Below, piece by piece: positions 19,652 to 27,958 of a stretch of DNA of 64,000 nucleotides. The notes beneath the pieces were generated by a model that worked only from the letters and a program-made list of their open reading frames with translations, had not been told where the DNA came from and ran no database searches. Numbering within the stretch: the first letter of the stretch is position 1; every line of letters begins with the position of its first letter. A program made the translations under genes and the position numbers. The stretch lies in contig NZ_PVBR01000009.1 of NCBI RefSeq assembly GCF_002980495.1, positions 124,001 through 188,000 of the forward strand. The letters run 5' to 3'. This DNA is from Phyllobacterium phragmitis (GTDB lineage: Bacteria > Pseudomonadota > Alphaproteobacteria > Rhizobiales > Rhizobiaceae).

Positions 19652-20583
19652 GATTTGCTCCTCCACTTTGCGTCGCGCAGGCGCGGGTCAACCCAGAGAT
19701 AACAGACATCCACCAGCAGATTGGCCACGATCATCGTCGCGCCGATCAGCAGAACCGTGCACTGCACGACAGTAAAATCGCGAGCACCGACGCTCTCCAC
19801 CAGCAGGCGCCCGGTGCCGGGCCAGGAAAAGACATTCTCCGTCACCACGCCGCCGCCGATCAGACTGCCGACGAACAAGCCGGCGATCGTCAACAGGGGC
19901 AGTCCGGCATTCGGCAGAACATGCACAAGCAGCACCTTGCCTCTGGTAAAACCGCTCGCCAGCGCCGTTTCGATCATCGGATGTTCCAGCACCTCGATCA
20001 TGGCCGAGCGGGTGAAACGCGCAAAAATCGCCGCTTCTGCAATCGCCATCGTGAACATGGGCATCAGGAAGGAGCGCCAGTCAACGATACCCGAAGGCGG
20101 CAGCCAGCCGAGTTTCACGGAGAAAAGATAAATCAGAAGAATACCGATGAGAAAATTCGGTATGGCAAAACCGACAATGGCGATCAGCGTGATGCACCGG
20201 TCCCATCCCGTACTCCGCTTATAGGCAGCCAGTATGCCCATCGGCACACCGATCGCCAACGCAACAAGTGCTGTCGGGATCATGAGGGCAAGCGTTGCCG
20301 GAACCCGCGACAGCACCAGTTGCAGGGCCGACGCATTGGTGCGGTAGGACATGCCCAGATCGAGTTGCAGCACATGGGCCAGATAGGTCAGGAACTGACG
20401 CCAGAGCGGTTCATTCAGTCCCCATTTCTGGCGAAAAGCCTCGACAGCTTCCTTGCCGGCATCAGGGCCAAGAATCTGCAAGGCCGGATCCGCGCTGATC
20501 TTCAGGGCGAAAAATGTGAACGCGATCAGGAGGAGCAAGGTTATGACAGCCCGTCCCAACCGGCCAAGCAACCAGCGGATCAT
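19648..20583 (-). CDS. Dipeptide-type ABC transporter permease (DppB type)
   Basis: 311 residues. First helix at the N-terminus (AVITLLLLIAFTFFALKISA), then the family periplasmic region with FRQKWGLNEPLWRQFLTYL and DLGMSYR, followed by the BPD_transp_1 domain with GRFTRSAMIEVLEHPMIE-type contact loop. ATG 20583 overlaps the ATPase stop codon (ATGA). Length is normal for DppB. Confidence 0.93.
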   Translation of the reverse strand: MIRWLLGRLGRAVITLLLLIAFTFFALKISADPALQILGPDAGKEAVEAFRQKWGLNEPLWRQFLTYLAHVLQLDLGMSYRTNASALQLVLSRVPATLALMIPTALVALAIGVPMGILAAYKRSTGWDRCITLIAIVGFAIPNFLIGILLIYLFSVKLGWLPPSGIVDWRSFLMPMFTMAIAEAAIFARFTRSAMIEVLEHPMIETALASGFTRGKVLLVHVLPNAGLPLLTIAGLFVGSLIGGGVVTENVFSWPGTGRLLVESVGARDFTVVQCTVLLIGATMIVANLLVDVCYLWVDPRLRDAKWRSKS

Positions 20584-22244
20584 GCGGGCAAAACCTCTTC
20601 GTACCTGTTTGCGACCGGCAATTGCGGCAATGACCGGAGAAGTTCGCGCGTATAGGACTCAGCCGGGTTTTGCCAGACCACATCGGTCAATCCGGATTCA
20701 ACGATTTTTCCAGCTTGCATGACGACGATCCGGTCGCACAGATGCTGAATCACCGACAGGTCGTGGCTGATGAACAGGATTGCGATGTTTCGCTGCGCGC
20801 GGATTTCAAGCAAAGTGTTGAGGATGCGCGCCTGTACGGACACATCCAGCGCGGAAACGCTTTCATCGCAAATCAGAATTTTGGGATCGAGCGCCAGGGC
20901 GCGGGCGATGGTCACGCGCTGGCGCTGCCCGCCCGACAAAGTGCCGGGCTTGCGCTGATAGTGGCGCGGCTCCAACCCGGCTCGGCCCAATTCCGTCGCT
21001 GCGATCCAGTCGCGCTCGGCACTTTCACCGATCCCATGCACATCCAGCGGTTCCCGAACCTGTGACAGCACCCGGCGGACAGGATCGAGCGCGCCACGCG
21101 GGTCTTGAAAGATATATTGAATCTTGCGTCGTTCAGCTCGCGCCGCCTTGTCCCAATCGACGCGCTGCCCTTCAATCAGAACCTCGCCCATCGACGGTCT
21201 CACCAGCCCGACGGCGGATTTGGCCAATGTGCTTTTGCCGGAACCGGACTCACCCACAATGCCCAGAATCTCATTGCCGTAAATGTCAAGGTTGATGTCA
21301 TCGACCGCCCGGAACGCCTGTCCGTCCGACCGCTTGTAATCCACACAGATATTGCGAAAGCGCAGAACCGGCTCATGGCTGCGATTGATGAAAGGCGCAG
21401 GCGGCATGGGCGGCATATCCGTCCCGGCTTGCATGTCTTCTAGCGTCGGAAGGCGCTGCCCCTTGGTTTCCGGACGCGGGATCGCGGCCAGCAGGCTGCG
21501 CGTATAGAGGGCGCGTGGATGACGAAGAAGCCGGTCGGTCTTGCCCACTTCCTCAATCTTCCCGTATCGCATGACAAGAACCCGATCGCACAGTTCGGAT
21601 ACGACGCTGAGATCATGCGTGATAAAAAGCATGCTCATGCCGCGCTGCCGGACGGTTTCTCGCAACAGGTGAAGAATGCCGGCCTGTATCGTGACGTCGA
21701 GCGCCGTGGTCGGCTCATCGGCGACAAGCAGCCGGGGGCTGGATGCCATTGCACAGGCAATGACGATCCGCTGGCATTGACCGCCGGAAAGCTGATGCGG
21801 ATAACGGTCGAGAACACTTGCCGGATCAGGAAAACCGGCTTGCGCCAGCAGCTGTTCGGCTTGCGCGCCGCCTGCCCCCCTCAAGGCAAGCTGGCGGCGT
21901 ATCCGCATAAGCGGGTCGAGTGCGCTCATCGGATCCTGAAAAATCATGGAAATATCGCGTCCGCGCAGCCCGGCGCAGGCCGCCCGGTCGGACAGGTCAT
22001 AATTCCGACCATCAAACATCATGCGCCCCGAACTGGCCGCTTGATCGGGCAAAAGCCCGATCAAAGCACGGCACGTCACGGTTTTCCCCGACCCGGATTC
22101 GCCGACGACACCGAGGATTTCACCCCGGCCAAGGGCAAAATCCACGCCCTGAATTACATCGGACCCACTAAAAGAGACCCGTAAGCTCGTGATATCCAGC
22201 AGGGAACTTCCCTGCTGGATATTGTGCGTTGCGTTTGTCATCAT
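20580..22244 (-). CDS. Fused two-domain ABC ATPase (DppD-DppF type)
   Basis: 554 residues with two complete nucleotide-binding domains. First: Walker A GESGSGKT, signature LSGGQCQRIVIACA, Walker B LLVADEPTTALD. Second: [34 protein letters not shown]. Such fusions are known (for example YejF, YliA/GsiA) and supply both ATPase halves from one gene. It starts 2 bases after the binding-protein stop. Codons about 8-18 contain a 31-base palindrome in the DNA. The Walker B of domain 2 has DES rather than DEP, which is common in DppF. Confidence 0.94.
   Translation of the reverse strand: MMTNATHNIQQGSSLLDITSLRVSFSGSDVIQGVDFALGRGEILGVVGESGSGKTVTCRALIGLLPDQAASSGRMMFDGRNYDLSDRAACAGLRGRDISMIFQDPMSALDPLMRIRRQLALRGAGGAQAEQLLAQAGFPDPASVLDRYPHQLSGGQCQRIVIACAMASSPRLLVADEPTTALDVTIQAGILHLLRETVRQRGMSMLFITHDLSVVSELCDRVLVMRYGKIEEVGKTDRLLRHPRALYTRSLLAAIPRPETKGQRLPTLEDMQAGTDMPPMPPAPFINRSHEPVLRFRNICVDYKRSDGQAFRAVDDINLDIYGNEILGIVGESGSGKSTLAKSAVGLVRPSMGEVLIEGQRVDWDKAARAERRKIQYIFQDPRGALDPVRRVLSQVREPLDVHGIGESAERDWIAATELGRAGLEPRHYQRKPGTLSGGQRQRVTIARALALDPKILICDESVSALDVSVQARILNTLLEIRAQRNIAILFISHDLSVIQHLCDRIVVMQAGKIVESGLTDVVWQNPAESYTRELLRSLPQLPVANRYEEVLPA
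22192..22222. promoter_or_regulatory. Perfect palindrome inside the ATPase gene (15-bp arms, 1-base centre)
   Basis: ATATCCAGCAGGGAA at 22192-22206 is mirrored exactly by 22208-22222 around C22207. It begins 25 bases past the stop of the binding-protein gene in the direction of transcription, so in RNA it would form a stable hairpin at the 3' side of the binding-protein message. Candidate function: mRNA stabiliser or attenuator that favours the binding protein. Confidence 0.8.
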
Positions 22245-22246
22245 GC

Positions 22247-23779
22247 TTACTTGAACTGAACACCGGCTGTCGTCAGGTCGAGATAGTTCGTCGGCATCGT
22301 ATCGAGCGTCAGACGGGTCTTGTTGACACCGAAGAACTGGGTGAGCAGATGCAAGGCTGAACCATGCGGATTGCTATTGAAACGATCCAGCATCTCTGCG
22401 AACACTTTCCGGCGCTCATCCGTGTCCATGCTGGTCGCCAATGTCTCGCCAAGCGAGGCCTGCTCCGGGTCGACAACAAAAATCTTGCTTGCCGCCCAGT
22501 TCGATGACGTACCAAAACGACGCCAGAACTGGCCCATTGGATCGGGGTAATAAGCCGTGAAAGAGGCGTTGAAGATCGCCCGGTCAGGAGTGTCTTCATT
22601 GATCTGATCCCAGGTTTCCTTCACATCGAGTTGAACATTCAGCCCAACAGCCGACCACATGCCCTGAAGAATCTGCGCCGTTTCGATCTCGTTGGTATAA
22701 TAGGCGTTCATCGTGCGATAGGAGATGCGCTCGCCCTTATAGCCCGCCGCCTTCAGCAATTCCCTTGCCTTGCCGGGATTAAATTCCGGGGCCGGCCTAT
22801 CGGCCAGATACATAGCGCCGAAGGTTTTCATCTGCCAGCCATTCGGCATTTCCGTCTTACCGTTATAGAGCGACTTCACAATCGCTTCACGGTCGATGGA
22901 CAGATCCAGCGCCTCGCGGATGCGCGGGTCGCTCAGGATGGAGCCAGTGCTGTCATAGACGACCCCGCGAATATTCTCGACCGCACCACCGACGATAGCG
23001 GCATTGGAAGAGCTTTCAATTTGCTGGAAATTGTCCGGATTCAATTCGGTTACGATGTCGAACTGGCCCGATAGCAGACCGGCAATGCGTGTGGACGCTT
23101 CGGGAACGACCGTGAACGTCACCTTGCCGGCCGCAGCCTTTTCCTCACCCCAATAACCAGCGAAGGATTGCAGAATGACCCGTTCGCCGAGATTGAAATC
23201 AGACAGTTTGTAGGGTCCCGTGCCAATGGGACGCTTGGAATAGGCTTCCATGGAACCGGCATCCTCAAACCCCTTCCTGGAAAGAATCTGGGCCGGATAA
23301 TTAGCAAAACGCTGCACGATCAGTGCATCCGGCGTGCGCATATGAATGCGAACCGTGAGCGGATCGATCACATCGACTTTATCAATTCCGCCAAGGAATG
23401 GCATGGAAAGAACCGGCTTCGCACCGTTCTTCTCTTGCCCGGTGCGCTCGGGCGAAAAGCTGAAAACCACATCCTTGGCGTTGAAATCGTCGCCATTGTG
23501 GAACTTCACACCGGGGCGCAACTTGAACTCAATCGTCTGCGCGTCGAGAATTTTCCATTCGGTTGCAAGACCGGGCTTGAGTTTACCGCCATCGCGATAA
23601 TCTGTGGTCACCAGCGTATTGAACAGCGACCACATGATGCGTTCATTGACATTGGAATTGTCCAGGACCGGATCCAGAAAGTCCGGCACCTTTTGAACTG
23701 CAATCGTCAAGTCCGCCGCATAGGACGCAGTAGATAAAAGAACGCCGGCTAATAGAGGTAGGAGTTTCGTGCGAAGCAT
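22247..23779 (-). CDS. ABC transporter substrate-binding protein, family 5
   Basis: 510 residues, periplasmic receptor of the importer. Sec signal peptide (MLRTKLLPLLAGVLLSTASY, cleavage after YAA region), then LTIAVQKVPDFLDPVLDNSN and the family motif VKFHNGDDFNAKDVVFSF. C-terminal lobe normal; length matches DppA/OppA. It is the first gene of the operon; ATG 23779 has no good ribosome site, which is odd for a binding protein. Ligand unknown; a phosphodiester-containing compound is suggested only by the downstream phosphodiesterase. Confidence 0.92.
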   Translation of the reverse strand: MLRTKLLPLLAGVLLSTASYAADLTIAVQKVPDFLDPVLDNSNVNERIMWSLFNTLVTTDYRDGGKLKPGLATEWKILDAQTIEFKLRPGVKFHNGDDFNAKDVVFSFSPERTGQEKNGAKPVLSMPFLGGIDKVDVIDPLTVRIHMRTPDALIVQRFANYPAQILSRKGFEDAGSMEAYSKRPIGTGPYKLSDFNLGERVILQSFAGYWGEEKAAAGKVTFTVVPEASTRIAGLLSGQFDIVTELNPDNFQQIESSSNAAIVGGAVENIRGVVYDSTGSILSDPRIREALDLSIDREAIVKSLYNGKTEMPNGWQMKTFGAMYLADRPAPEFNPGKARELLKAAGYKGERISYRTMNAYYTNEIETAQILQGMWSAVGLNVQLDVKETWDQINEDTPDRAIFNASFTAYYPDPMGQFWRRFGTSSNWAASKIFVVDPEQASLGETLATSMDTDERRKVFAEMLDRFNSNPHGSALHLLTQFFGVNKTRLTLDTMPTNYLDLTTAGVQFK

Positions 23780-24140
23780 TGGGAGGGAGAGCCTTCTGTG
23801 TTGAAGTTTCCCCCCGCTACATGCGTTATTTAACAGCCTGATGAACTAGGTGTTCGATCGCGGCTTTTGATGGTGCATTATTTTCCTTTGAATGGAAGGA
23901 GGCACACTATGGGCCGATGCTTCGCGGGAGCCGCAACGTCGGAGCGAAACCCCTGGAGATGATTTCAAAGGGCGGCATTGAGACCGACCGCCTCCGAATG
24001 AAGAAGAACACGCCGAAGGGCAGCGGCTTCTCCAGCAGTTGGACTGTCAACGACCAGAACGATCTGCTTGCACCTCTTTAGGCTCAAAAGCGAACAAAGC
24101 ATGAATACCTGGGCGTACTCTGGCAACGGGCCTGTTCATC
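23780..24140. other. Intergenic region upstream of the binding-protein operon
   Basis: Should hold the promoter of the operon reading left. A strong Shine-Dalgarno (AAGGAGG, 23896-23902) precedes ATG 23909, but that frame closes after 17 codons. A different frame from ATG 23917 runs 54 codons to 24081 without recognisable domain. This looks like the wreck of a former gene. Nothing else is recognised. Confidence 0.4.
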
Positions 24141-24302
24141 CTATCCCAGCGTCGCGAAAAGACGGCCGTAACCTTGAATGACAGGGCTGCGGTTCGCGAG
24201 TTTCAGACTATGCCAGAGGATGAGTTGGTTCGCGGTAACCAGCGTAATGCCTAGATCTTGTTCTATAGCCTCGATGATACCCACTGCTCGTTGCCCGTTG
24301 GC
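24141..24302 (-). pseudogene. C-terminal fragment of an Asp/Glu racemase-family protein (maleate isomerase-like)
   Basis: ANGQRAVGIIEAIEQDLGIT followed by LVTANQLILWHSLKLA and GYGRLF is the C-terminal end of maleate cis-trans isomerase/arylmalonate decarboxylase-type proteins. Only about 53 codons are left. Its upstream end, near 24302, coincides with the end of a different relic. Confidence 0.6.
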
Positions 24303-24396
24303 AGACGACCGAAGTCTTGACGCTTGGGTGCTTCTCAAGCGCGATTTCGACATCGCGGAGATTTGTGCGGACATCCCTCACCTTCACCACGAAATC
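24303..24396 (-). pseudogene. Possible adenylation-domain fragment
   Basis: The frame reads FVVKVRDVRTNLRDVEIALE then KHPSVKTSVV, which resembles the C-terminal subdomain hinge of NRPS or acyl-CoA ligase adenylation domains (VKIRG-R-L-EVE-AL-HP-V--AVV). About 30 codons, no flanking homology. It abuts the racemase-type relic in another frame. Weak call. Confidence 0.35.
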
Positions 24397-24507
24397 GCGC
24401 CAACTAAATGAGCGCGCATCGTCAATATGTTTGTGCAAGCAATATAACGTTGAATTGCGGCTGTTTTGCCTTGCGCCGGGTACACGGCTCGACTGTGCTG
24501 ATGGAGA

Positions 24508-24987
24508 TTATTCCTCGCGAAATGCCCGGTTGATCTGGTCGCTCAATGGTTTGACAAGAAAAGACAAGGCCGTCCTTTCTCCCGTCTGAATGAATGACTC
24601 CGCGGGCATACCGGGAACCAATGCAAGCTCGTCAAGCTTGGCGAGTTCGTCGGCGGAGATAAAGATCCGGACCAGATAGTAAGAAAGACCCGTGCGCTGA
24701 TCCTGAGTGAGATCGGCCGCAATTCTCCCAACCTGCCCCTGCAGTTCAGGAGTGGTCCGCTGATTGAACGCCGATAGCCGGAGGACGGCTTTTTGTCCGA
24801 GTTGGAGCTGGTCTATGTCCTGAGGAGCGATCTGCGCCTCGAGTGCAAGATCGTCACTGGCGGGCACGATCAGCATGATCACATCGGCTGGCGAAACCAC
24901 CCCGCCCACCGTGTGGACAGCAAGCTGATGCACGGCGCCTGACTGCGGCGCGAAGGCACCTGTCATCCATGATCTCCGAACCATCAA
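24508..24987 (-). pseudogene. C-terminal part of a type I secretion adaptor (HlyD family)
   Basis: Residues from APQSGAVHQLAVHTVGGVVS through IMLIVPASDDLALEAQIAPQ to PGMPAESFIQTGERTALSFL and VKPLSDQINRAFREE match the C-terminal beta-barrel half of PrtE/LapC-type membrane fusion proteins. The N-terminal membrane anchor and coiled coil are missing, and no ABC partner is adjacent. The last 150 residues are intact to the natural end. A fragment, most likely not expressed. Confidence 0.78.
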
Positions 24988-25587
24988 AACCCATGGATTC
25001 AGACCGCGAAAGAAATTGAAACTGTAATGCTAGTGCAGCAACTGTATTCGGACGATCATATTTCGCAAAATCCATCAAGCCAAATAATATACATCATCAT
25101 ATCGGATGTGTAGCATCATATTTGGTGAGTTTTCTCCATAATACCGGTGTTCTCCGGTCGCGTGGCGGCACATGGTGCAATGGCAATAGGCTGAAATGGA
25201 TGGCGTACGCCTGAAACGGTAATGCCGCTTGCCGCACAAATGCCCTCCTTTCCAATCAATGTTTTCTGCCATGGCGCTTAAAACCAAGATGGTGGAGCAT
25301 TGTTCCACTCAGACATTTGCGGCACTTTGCGCCGTACTTTTGTCCGGCAACCATCGGATGAAAAGGCGTTCGAATGAACTGGCCCCACGCACGACTTCGC
25401 GGGACGGGCATGGGACCAGCCACCCGAGAAACCTTATGGCTTCAAGGGGAAAATAACATACGACCCTCAACCCATGCGCGCAATCCAGTTGATATAGACG
25501 ATCTGAAGTTTAGTTATTAAAAATATAAAAATTTAGACTAGTCAAATATGAATTCACTTCGTACTTTGTATACAGAGGGGTAGAGCA
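24988..25587. other. Intergenic region with relics and an AT-rich promoter-like stretch
   Basis: Contains the GFA-domain relic at 25075-25272. From about 25500 to 25570 the DNA turns AT-rich (TTATTAAAAATATAAAAATT), unlike its surroundings, and includes the 8-bp palindrome GACTAGTC; this likely carries the promoter of the small gene at 25588. Confidence 0.45.
25075..25272 (-). pseudogene. N-terminal fragment of a GFA/CENP-V-domain protein
   Basis: From ATG 25272 the frame reads MAENIDWKGGHLCGKRHYRF, RRTPSISAYCHCTMCRHATG. The zinc-binding pattern G-CLCG then YCHC--CR is the signature of the GFA family (glutathione-dependent formaldehyde-activating enzyme-like). The remaining two thirds of the domain, with its last zinc cysteines, are absent. 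Relic. Confidence 0.65.
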
Positions 25588-25863
25588 ATGACAGAAAGAT
25601 ACAGGCAGCTCTGTAATATTGTTGATCAATGGAGTGATAATTTACCTTTCCCGGGCGACTTTCCGAAAAACCGCAAGCAAATCGTGGAAGCCACGTACTC
25701 CCAATTTCTTACGGCGTTGACGACTCTTGGCTTCACCAAGGACGAAATCGAAGCAGCGACGGGCGGACTATTCAACCTTATCGAAAGACGTCTTGATGCG
25801 CTTTACAGATCCGGGCTGGTAATTTTAAGACTGGATGCAACCGCGCTTTCGAACAATCGATGA
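25588..25863 (+). CDS. Unrecognised small protein (91 aa)
   Basis: No family recognised. ATG 25588 follows AGAGGGGTAGAG, a reasonable ribosome site, and an AT-rich upstream stretch suited to a promoter. The product is likely soluble and helical: it opens TERYRQLCNIVDQWSDNLPF, has a central segment QFLTALTTLGFTKDEIEAAT with a helix-turn-helix-like rhythm, and ends with a hydrophobic strand (SGLVILRLDATAL). No signal or membrane segment. It stands alone between relics and a toxin-antitoxin pair. Base composition of its leader is lower in GC than the neighbours, consistent with transfer. Confidence 0.55.
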   Translation: MTERYRQLCNIVDQWSDNLPFPGDFPKNRKQIVEATYSQFLTALTTLGFTKDEIEAATGGLFNLIERRLDALYRSGLVILRLDATALSNNR

Positions 25864-25905
25864 CCATCCGGTTTCATCGCGCCGGGCGAGGCTGATCTGT
25901 CCGCA

Positions 25906-26619
25906 TCAGATGATCCGATAGACCTGCCCGGTAGCGGCGTCGCGGCACATGTCCACATGGCTGCCATCCCAGTGATAATCGAGATGGCGGCCCTGAACGG
26001 GATGCCTCGCGCAATCGGGGTAAAACAAGCCCACGCATTTTCCGTCCTGCCGACGCAGGCTCGGATAGATCAGCCCGTCTGATCCGGCCGTGTGCAGCCT
26101 TCGGCCGAGTAGCTGACTTTCAGAATAGTCGTTTGGATCAAGCACGGTCGAGTAGGCCCGATGCTTGCCGCGGATATCGTGCAGGCGGGCGTCGATATCG
26201 AGGACGATCTCGCGGAACTGCGATGTCCAGCCGGCGCTCTCCTGTGTACGCGCCATGAAGCGGGCGTGGTGATAGATCGTTTCGAAGAGCGCCGTTTCGA
26301 ACGTATCACCTACATAAAGCACCCCGAATGCGCCATCGCTGAAGCGGCTCGGCCGATCGGTGCTGATATGCGTGAAGGGCGCCATGAGGTAGCTGGCTCC
26401 CGGGCCCGCGACACGGCGGCCTGCCGGAACCAGATCCAGATTGCCGATCGATTCCATCAGACGAGGATTGGTCTTCTGTTCCGCGGCGAGAAGCAGCGGC
26501 CAATCGGCGGGATCAGCAATATCCTCGAACAGGTCGATGGGTGGAAACGAACTGCGAATGATGCGAACGGCCCTCTCCCATTGGATGGGAGAGACCGGTA
26601 TGGTTGCGATGTCGATCAC
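25906..26619 (-). CDS. RES-domain toxin of a type II toxin-antitoxin pair
   Basis: About 237 residues. The RES domain is visible as RFSDGAFGVLYVGDTFETAL with the following Glu (FETIYHH), and later SDGLIYPSLRRQDGKCVGLF; the conserved Arg, Tyr, Glu and Ser positions are present. RES toxins (MbcT, ParT) consume NAD or modify targets with it. GTG 26619 overlaps the antitoxin stop codon (GTGA); TTG 26622 is an alternative. Translation is thus coupled to the antitoxin, as is typical. Length is in the long-RES range. Confidence 0.85.
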   Translation of the reverse strand: MIDIATIPVSPIQWERAVRIIRSSFPPIDLFEDIADPADWPLLLAAEQKTNPRLMESIGNLDLVPAGRRVAGPGASYLMAPFTHISTDRPSRFSDGAFGVLYVGDTFETALFETIYHHARFMARTQESAGWTSQFREIVLDIDARLHDIRGKHRAYSTVLDPNDYSESQLLGRRLHTAGSDGLIYPSLRRQDGKCVGLFYPDCARHPVQGRHLDYHWDGSHVDMCRDAATGQVYRII

Positions 26620-27029
26620 CAACTGCCGCGTTCGGCGTCCAGATAACGCCGCACCCGCATGAGGTCGGTCAATTCGCCTTCAAGCATGATATCGAGTGCC
26701 GATCTTTCTCCAAAAGCCGCATTGGGCGCCTGAATCCAGGCATATCCACGTTGCGGCTCGCGGAAGATCAACCGAAGCGCCTTGTGGATACCCATCAGGT
26801 TCGAGAGCCGTGCCTTGGTATCGCGGTCCATGCGGCCGAGTTCGCCCGCCTTCCAACGCCGATAGGTCCGCACCGGCAAATCGAGCAGCGTAGCCGCCTG
26901 ATCGTCGGTGACATCCCACAGGCGGAAAAGATTGAGCGCGGCCCGAAACATCGCTCCCGCCTCGTCATCCGTCAGGGGCGCAGAGGAAAAGTCCCGCGGT
27001 TTGGTATCGATGGGCACCAGGGCGATCAT
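26616..27029 (-). CDS. Xre/MbcA/ParS-family antitoxin
   Basis: 137 residues. Central Xre-like helix-turn-helix (LFRLWDVTDDQAATLLDLPV, RTYRRWKAG) followed by the C-terminal toxin-binding domain (LMGIHKALRLIFREPQRGYA, WIQAPNAAFG, then LMRVRRYLD), the standard partner of RES toxins. ATG 27029 has AGGAGA upstream. That ribosome site lies within an inverted repeat (27036-27061), suggesting autorepression. Confidence 0.88.
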   Translation of the reverse strand: MIALVPIDTKPRDFSSAPLTDDEAGAMFRAALNLFRLWDVTDDQAATLLDLPVRTYRRWKAGELGRMDRDTKARLSNLMGIHKALRLIFREPQRGYAWIQAPNAAFGERSALDIMLEGELTDLMRVRRYLDAERGSW

Positions 27030-27035
27030 GGTTTA

Positions 27036-27061
27036 TCTCCTATATGGCCTAAAATAGGAGA
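27036..27061. promoter_or_regulatory. Candidate operator of the RES/Xre pair
   Basis: TCTCCTAT at 27036-27043 and ATAGGAGA at 27054-27061 form a perfect 8-bp inverted repeat with a 10-bp centre. It starts 6 bases upstream of the antitoxin ATG and includes its ribosome site. Spacing fits a dimeric helix-turn-helix repressor. Confidence 0.65.
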
Positions 27062-27110
27062 GTTAATGCCAAATGGCAAGTCTTTGTCGATGCAGCATTC
27101 TAACTAGCTC

Positions 27111-27371
27111 GTGCTGATAGCACTGCTCGGCACGGTCGCCATGAATGCGATCTTCTGGTTCGCCGTTCAGCCGGTGAATAGCTACTGGATGGAAGGCCAT
27201 GCGGTCAGCTCTTTTGCTGCTTCCTTCTTCCGGATCGGAGCGATGCGTGAGGACCAGAGGCTGCAATGGACGCGACTGCGCGATCGCTGGGAATATTCCC
27301 ACCTTGCGCGTGCCGTTGCCAGCAGCGTCAGCTTGCTCGCGCTGGTGATATCCCTCGCCATCCAGTCCTAG
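27111..27371 (+). pseudogene. C-terminal part of a DUF1772/anthrone-oxygenase-like membrane protein
   Basis: The frame has MNAIFWFAVQPVNSYWMEGH, then WTRLRDRWEYSHLARAVASS and a final membrane helix. The W--LRDRWEYSH-ARA motif is characteristic of DUF1772 proteins, which usually have about 150 residues and four helices; only the last half is here. No start with a ribosome site is evident (GTG 27111 is nominal). Probably a 5'-truncated relic. Confidence 0.5.
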
Positions 27372-27453
27372 CCAATCTCCCGGCGGTAACGAAAAAGTTC
27401 CCGATGCCGCTATCGCAAGCCATTGTCTGGATGACATCCCCCTTCTATATGGA

Positions 27454-27479
27454 AAACTCATAAGCATCCTTACGAGTTT
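27454..27479. promoter_or_regulatory. Candidate MarR operator upstream of marR-emrAB
   Basis: AAACTCATAAG (27454-27464) and CTTACGAGTTT (27469-27479) form an 11-bp inverted repeat with one mismatch and a 4-bp centre, ending 14 bases before the regulator ATG. Size and position fit autoregulation by the MarR/EmrR-type protein. Confidence 0.6.
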
Positions 27480-27493
27480 CAGGCTCTTCGTCG

Positions 27494-27958
27494 ATGAATT
27501 CCCAACCCACCCTCGGTTTCCTTCTGCATGACGTCGCTCGGCTACTGCGCAAGCGGTTCGAACAGCGTGCCGGCAATCTCGGTCTGACCCGGTCGCAGTG
27601 GCAGGCGCTGGCCTTTCTCTCGAAGAACGAGGGGATACATCAGGCAGGCCTGGCGGAAATCCTTGAAATCAAGCCGATCACATTGGCCCATATTCTCGAC
27701 AAATTGGCAGAACGCGAATTGATCGAGCGGCGCCCGCACCCGACCGACCGCCGCATTTGGCTGCTTTATATGCGCGACGAGGCGCAGCCGCTTTTGAACG
27801 AGATGCGCAAGATCGGCGATGCGACACGCAGCGAAGCGCTCGAAGGTATCTCCGACGCCGACCGCGATCATCTCGTCGAAATCCTCACACATATGAAAAA
27901 GAACATTTTGCAGACCTGCCGCACGCCGGCGGGTGACGGAAAGAAAGACCATGGCTGA
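27494..27958 (+). CDS. MarR-family transcriptional regulator (EmrR/SlyA-like)
   Basis: 154 residues. N-terminal dimerisation helix (LLHDVARLLRKRFEQRAGNL), winged HTH (GLAEILEIKPITLAHILDKL) and the basic wing RRPHPTDRRIWLLYM. It is first in an operon with emrA and emrB, overlapping emrA by 8 bases, which points to local repression of the efflux pump that is relieved by drug binding, as for E. coli EmrR. Confidence 0.9.
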   Translation: MNSQPTLGFLLHDVARLLRKRFEQRAGNLGLTRSQWQALAFLSKNEGIHQAGLAEILEIKPITLAHILDKLAERELIERRPHPTDRRIWLLYMRDEAQPLLNEMRKIGDATRSEALEGISDADRDHLVEILTHMKKNILQTCRTPAGDGKKDHG

